From contig URCA01000045.1 of the NCBI GenBank assembly GCA_900546265.1, positions 1 through 26,923 on the forward strand: a stretch of 26,923 bases of DNA. The letters run 5' to 3'. Positions 23,575 through 26,923 of the stretch are shown here, in pieces. The DNA comes from an uncultured Oscillospiraceae bacterium (GTDB lineage Bacteria; Bacillota; Clostridia; Oscillospirales; Acutalibacteraceae). Every line of letters begins with the position of its first letter. The stretch's first letter is position 1. Under the pieces are notes generated by a model, which ran no database searches, was not told where the DNA came from, and saw only the letters and a program-made list of their open reading frames with translations. The translations under genes were made by a program, and so were the position numbers.

Positions 23575-24494
23575 GTTCCCTCTCCTTTGCAGGCTGTCAC
23601 CGCCGCGGCCAGGCTGTCCGCGTCCTCCACCTGGAGCACGGCCGCCTGGGGGGCGGTTTTTTTGATGAGGCCGCACAGGGTCTTGCCCGGCCCCACCTCA
23701 ATGAACGTGTCGATCCCCGCCGCCAGCATGGCCTCCACCGTCCCCTGCCAGCGCACCGGGCTTTTCATCTGCCGGACGAGCAGGGCGCGATAGTCGCCCT
23801 CGTAGGGCCGCGCCGTGGCGTTGGCGTACAGGGGCAGGGCCGGATCCTTCATGGCGAAGCGCGCCAGTACCCCGGCAAACGCCTCGGCCGCCCCCTCCAT
23901 GAAGGGGGAATGGAAGCCGCCGCCCACCGCGAGGGGCAGGGCCTTGCCGCCCGCCTCCTTCACCGCGGCCTTGAAGGGCTCCAGCTCCTCCCGCGCGCCC
24001 GCCACCACCAGCTGCCCCGGGCAGTTGTAGTTGACCGGGTACACCCGGCGGAACCGGGCGCACAGGCCCTCCACCGTGGCGTTGTCCAGCTTCACCACCG
24101 CCACCATGGCCGCGTCGGTCTGCTCGGCGGCGGCCTGCATGGCCTCCCCCCGGGCGCAGACGATGGAAAAGCCGTCCTCCGGGCTCACCGCGCCGGAAAA
24201 GGTCAGGGCCGCTATCTCCCCCAGGGAGAAGCCCGCCAGGGCCGCGGGGGCCACCCCCGCCTCCCGGAGAGCGCACGCCGCCGCCAAATCCACGCAGTAC
24301 AGGCAGGGCTGGGTGTTGCGGGTGACGGTCAGCTCCTCCTTTGTGCCCTCGAAGCACTGGGCGAGGGTGCCGGGCCGCAGCCGCTCCGCCAGGTCGAACA
24401 CCGCCCGGGCGGCGGCGCTTACCTCGTACAGGGATTTTCCCATGCCGGGATACTGGGCCCCCTGGCCCGCGAACACCAAGGCTATTTTACCCAT
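23568..24494 (-). CDS. fabD: Malonyl-CoA:ACP transacylase
   Basis: A 308-aa enzyme that moves malonyl from CoA to AcpP. It starts with the family pattern IALVFAGQGAQYPGMG. The nucleophile is Ser90 in GFSLGE; the classical motif is GHSLGE, so the residue before the serine is Phe instead of His. The catalytic His lies in GGGFHSPFM. Length is normal. It overlaps fabK upstream by 13 bases and fabG downstream by 7 bases, so all three are translationally coupled. Confidence 0.96.
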   Translation of the reverse strand: MGKIALVFAGQGAQYPGMGKSLYEVSAAARAVFDLAERLRPGTLAQCFEGTKEELTVTRNTQPCLYCVDLAAACALREAGVAPAALAGFSLGEIAALTFSGAVSPEDGFSIVCARGEAMQAAAEQTDAAMVAVVKLDNATVEGLCARFRRVYPVNYNCPGQLVVAGAREELEPFKAAVKEAGGKALPLAVGGGFHSPFMEGAAEAFAGVLARFAMKDPALPLYANATARPYEGDYRALLVRQMKSPVRWQGTVEAMLAAGIDTFIEVGPGKTLCGLIKKTAPQAAVLQVEDADSLAAAVTACKGEGTC

Positions 24495-25426
24495 TTTTTC
24501 GCTCCGTTCAGCACCGTTTCGGCTTCCTCGAAGATTTCCCGGATAATCTCCGCCGCCGGCTGCTCCTTATTCACAATGGCCGCGATCTGCCCGGCCAGGA
24601 AGGAGCCGGTCTTCTCGTCCCCCTCCACGGCCGCCCGGTAGAGGGAGCCGGTTCCCATGGCCTCCAGCTCCTCGTCCGAGATGTTGCTGTATTCCGCCTT
24701 GAGATAGGCGCGGGAGAAGGGGTTCTTCAGGCTGCGCACCGGATGGCCCAGCCGCTTGCCGGTGGTCATGGTGGCGATATCGTTCGCCGCCAGCACCTTT
24801 TTCTTGTAATTTTCATGCACGCCGCACTCCTCGGCCACCAGGAACCGGGTGCCCAGCTGCACCCCCACGGCCCCCAGCAGCAGGGCCGCGGCCACGCCGC
24901 GCCCGTCCCCGATGCCGCCGGCCGCGATGACCGGAATGTCCACCGCGTCCACGATTTGGGGGGTGAGCACGATGGTGGTCAGCTCGCCCACATGGCCGCC
25001 CGATTCGCCGCCCTCGGCGATGACCGCCGCCGCGCCCGCCCGGGCCACCAGCCGCGCCATGGCCACCGAGGCCACCACCGGGATGACCCGGATGCCCGCC
25101 GCCAGCCAGCTTTTCATGTATTTGGAGGGGTTGCCCGCGCCGGTGGTGATCACCGGCACCTTCTCCTCCGCCAGCAGCGCGGCCACTTCCTCCACGTGGG
25201 GGCTCATCAGCATCACGTTGACGCCGAAGGGCTTGTCGGTCAGCTCCCGGCAGATGCGGATCTGCTCCCGGAGGTAATCGCCGCCCGCGTTCATGGCCGA
25301 GATGATGCCCAGCCCGCCGCCGTTCGACACGGCGGCCGCCAGCTTCCCGTCGGCAATCCAGGCCATGCCGCCCTGGAAAATGGGATATTCGATCCCCAGC
25401 ATGTCGCAAATCGGTGTGTGTATCAA
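24482..25426 (-). CDS. fabK: Enoyl-ACP reductase II (FabK, flavoprotein)
   Basis: A 314-aa FMN-dependent TIM-barrel enzyme of the nitronate monooxygenase-like family that catalyses the last reduction in each elongation round. The N-terminus IEYPIFQGGMAWIADGKLA and the flavin/catalytic segment AEGGESGGHVGE, with the following IPVIAAGGIGDGRG, are diagnostic. No FabI is present in the window, so FabK is the operon's enoyl reductase; FabK-type enzymes resist triclosan in other species. The start is TTG at 25426 with a poor ribosome binding site (GGAG about 10 bases upstream); an ATG eight bases upstream is out of frame. The 138-base gap to acpP holds no gene. Confidence 0.95.
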   Translation of the reverse strand: MIHTPICDMLGIEYPIFQGGMAWIADGKLAAAVSNGGGLGIISAMNAGGDYLREQIRICRELTDKPFGVNVMLMSPHVEEVAALLAEEKVPVITTGAGNPSKYMKSWLAAGIRVIPVVASVAMARLVARAGAAAVIAEGGESGGHVGELTTIVLTPQIVDAVDIPVIAAGGIGDGRGVAAALLLGAVGVQLGTRFLVAEECGVHENYKKKVLAANDIATMTTGKRLGHPVRSLKNPFSRAYLKAEYSNISDEELEAMGTGSLYRAAVEGDEKTGSFLAGQIAAIVNKEQPAAEIIREIFEEAETVLNGAKKWVK

Positions 25427-25564
25427 CCTGCATCCGCTCCATTTCTATGCCAAATATGGTGATAAAAGGGGGTGTTTCACCGGAAAAAGGTGCAAAATAT
25501 GCAGCCAAGAGGCGAACGTCAGAAACGTCCCCCTCGTGGCCGCATGGTATTGTGGGAAATGGGA

Positions 25565-25786
25565 TTAGCCCATTTTCTCCTCGATGATGGCCACCAGTTC
25601 CCCGACGGACTCCACCTTTTTCTCCAGCTCCAGCTCGATGCCCAGGCTTTCCTCAAGATCCATCACCATTTCGACGGTGTCCAGGGAATCGACGCCCAGC
25701 TCTTCAAAGGTGGTCTCCATCTTGATGGAATCCTGCTCGATGCTCAGATGATTGGCCAGCATTTCCGCGACTTTTTCGAATACCAT
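25565..25786 (-). CDS. acpP: Acyl carrier protein
   Basis: A 73-aa acidic four-helix protein that carries acyl intermediates on phosphopantetheine. The attachment serine is Ser34 in GVDSLDTVEM. ATG 25786 has GGAGGA 8 bases upstream. It lies second in the operon, after fabH; an imperfect hairpin in the leader (25821-25845) may stabilise its mRNA, since AcpP is needed in far greater amounts than the enzymes. Confidence 0.97.
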   Translation of the reverse strand: MVFEKVAEMLANHLSIEQDSIKMETTFEELGVDSLDTVEMVMDLEESLGIELELEKKVESVGELVAIIEEKMG

Positions 25787-25820
25787 ATTCGTGTTCCTCC
25801 GATGATTTTTATTTGTATAT

Positions 25821-25845
25821 AGCAAAAAGGGAATGGCCCTTTGCT
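25821..25845 (-). other. Imperfect hairpin upstream of acpP
   Basis: On the minus strand AGCAAAGGG and CCCTTTTTGCT pair with a two-base bulge around a short loop. It is not followed by a T-run, so it is more likely an RNA processing or stabilising site than a terminator. Confidence 0.4.
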
Positions 25846-25873
25846 GCTCAGAAAACAGGAAACCGCCTGTCGG

Positions 25874-26827
25874 CTACCACCGCAGCACGCACGCCGCGCT
25901 GGACAGCCCGCCGCCGAAGCCGCAGAGCACCAGATTGTCCCCCCGGTGCAGCAGCCCGCCCCGGTTGAGCTCGTCAAGGGCCAGCGGGATGCAGGCCGCC
26001 GACATGTTGCCGTACCGGTCGATGTTGATGAAGAACCGCTCGTCGGGAATATCCAGCTTTTTGCGGGCCATATGGATGATGCGCACGTTGGCCTGATGGG
26101 GCACCACCCAGGCGACGTCCTCGCCGGTCATGCCCGCCTCGGCCATCACGTCCCGCACGTCGGCGCACATGGCGTTCACGGCGAACTTGAAGGTCTCCTG
26201 CCCCTTCATGTGGATGTAGGGCTTCATGGGCTCCCGCTCGTAAAAGGGGGATTTGCCGATGAACTGGGGGATTTTGATCACGTCGTCCCCGCCGCGGGAG
26301 TACAGCTTGGAGGTCAGGTAGTTGTCCCCTTCCCCGAGGACCACCGCGCCCGCGCCGTCCCCGAAGATGACGCAGGTGCTGCGATCCTCCCAGTCCATGA
26401 TGCGGCTCATCCGCTCGGCGCCCACCAGCAGCACCTTTTTCACTTTTTTCCGGGCGAAATACCCCGCCGCCGTCTCCAGCAGGAAAATGAAGGCCGGGCA
26501 GGCCGCGTTGATATCGTAGGCGGGGCAGGTCGCCCCGAGATGATGCTGAATCATGCAGGCGAGGCTGGGGCTGACGTCCTCGTTGCTAACCGTGGCCGCC
26601 AGAATGAGATCCAGCTCCTCCGGCTTCACCCCGCTGTTCTCCAGGGCCCGCCGGGCCGCCTCGGCCCCCAGGTCCGCCGCCGTCTCGGTGGTGCAGACAT
26701 ACCGCTGCTTCACCCCCACCCGCTGGGTGATCCATTCGTCGGTGGTGTCCACAAACTGGGACAGCTCCTCGTTGGTCACCACCCGCGGCGGCACGTAGCT
26801 CCCCGTGCCCATGACTGCAAAACTCAT
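25874..26827 (-). CDS. fabH: 3-oxoacyl-ACP synthase III
   Basis: A 317-aa enzyme that condenses acetyl-CoA (or branched acyl-CoA) with malonyl-ACP to begin fatty acid synthesis. The triad is Cys110 in INAACPAF, His in VPHQANVRI and Asn in RYGNMSAA. The N-terminus GTGSYVPPRVVTN and the TTDEWITQRVGV segment are standard. GGGAGGA lies about 10 bases before the ATG. It is the first gene of the fatty acid operon. The only visible upstream DNA is the window-end repeat, 21 bases away, so its promoter lies within or beyond that repeat. Confidence 0.97.
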   Translation of the reverse strand: MSFAVMGTGSYVPPRVVTNEELSQFVDTTDEWITQRVGVKQRYVCTTETAADLGAEAARRALENSGVKPEELDLILAATVSNEDVSPSLACMIQHHLGATCPAYDINAACPAFIFLLETAAGYFARKKVKKVLLVGAERMSRIMDWEDRSTCVIFGDGAGAVVLGEGDNYLTSKLYSRGGDDVIKIPQFIGKSPFYEREPMKPYIHMKGQETFKFAVNAMCADVRDVMAEAGMTGEDVAWVVPHQANVRIIHMARKKLDIPDERFFINIDRYGNMSAACIPLALDELNRGGLLHRGDNLVLCGFGGGLSSAACVLRW

Positions 26828-26848
26828 ACTCGATTCTTCCTCCCAGGT

Positions 26849-26923
26849 TAAGGTGAGGGGGAGCGAACCCCCCCGCCTCAGCCGGTGTATTTTGCCATTC
26901 TGCCGCGTTATCGTCCTAGGTGG
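26849..26923. repeat. Window-end repeat, copy 2 (inverted)
   Basis: Inverted copy of 1-75 with one mismatch. Read on the minus strand it precedes fabH in the same orientation that copy 1 precedes the yesN-like gene. Confidence 0.9.

Noticed and set aside
1..26923. A giant transposon bounded by the 75-bp terminal inverted repeats
   Set aside because: The interior contains core fatty acid synthesis genes and no transposase or integrase, so a repeat-limited contig is far more likely.

Overview
The window looks like a chromosomal piece of a GC-rich, spore-forming member of the Clostridia (Bacillota), most likely near the Oscillospiraceae or related gut lineages. The evidence is a YlmC/YmxH-type sporulation protein, a YesM/YesN two-component system, the clostridial gene order fabH-acpP-fabK-fabD-fabG-fabF-accB-fabZ-accC with FabK as enoyl reductase, strong GGAGG ribosome binding sites, and some TTG/GTG starts. 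This placement is inferred from gene content; no database was searched.

Layout. Positions 1-75 are a repeat whose inverted copy (one mismatch) lies at 26849-26923, so the window begins and ends in the same repeat. From 114 to 4707 (+) runs an overlapping operon: a YesN-like response regulator, a YesM-like sensor kinase and a solute-binding lipoprotein. A promoter at 4748-4776 then precedes a large secreted, probably sortase-anchored protein (4819-7317). Three Rho-independent terminators follow. At 7606-8202 a divergent pair of small regulators (AbrB type with a zinc ribbon, and XRE type) shares a control region. On the minus strand come ComM/YifB (8247-9782), a Ca2+-type P-type ATPase coupled to a small Cys-rich membrane protein (9935-12816), and an MFS transporter coupled to a nucleotidyltransferase (12886-14828). 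Next are a YlmC-like protein (+), a URO-D family enzyme (-), and a divergent AraC-type regulator (+) broken by one frameshift. A two-gene module (ribbon-helix-helix protein plus a small helical protein, -) follows.

Positions 17951-19008 hold no convincing gene. They contain the module's promoter/operator and a 913-bp repeat element bounded by inverted arms. A 178-bp palindrome built from the same arms sits between fabG and fabF.

Positions 19009-26827 (-) are the type II fatty acid synthesis operon. AccB and AccC provide two of the acetyl-CoA carboxylase parts, FabD loads malonyl-ACP, FabH starts the chain, FabF/FabG/FabZ/FabK elongate it, and AcpP carries the acyl group. accD and accA, which usually follow accC in this arrangement, are missing; the repeat element and the RHH module lie there instead.

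I found no CRISPR array, rRNA, tRNA, transposase or phage gene. The least explained parts are the arm-sharing repeat family inside and beside the fab operon, the inverted repeat at the window ends, and the small RHH module.
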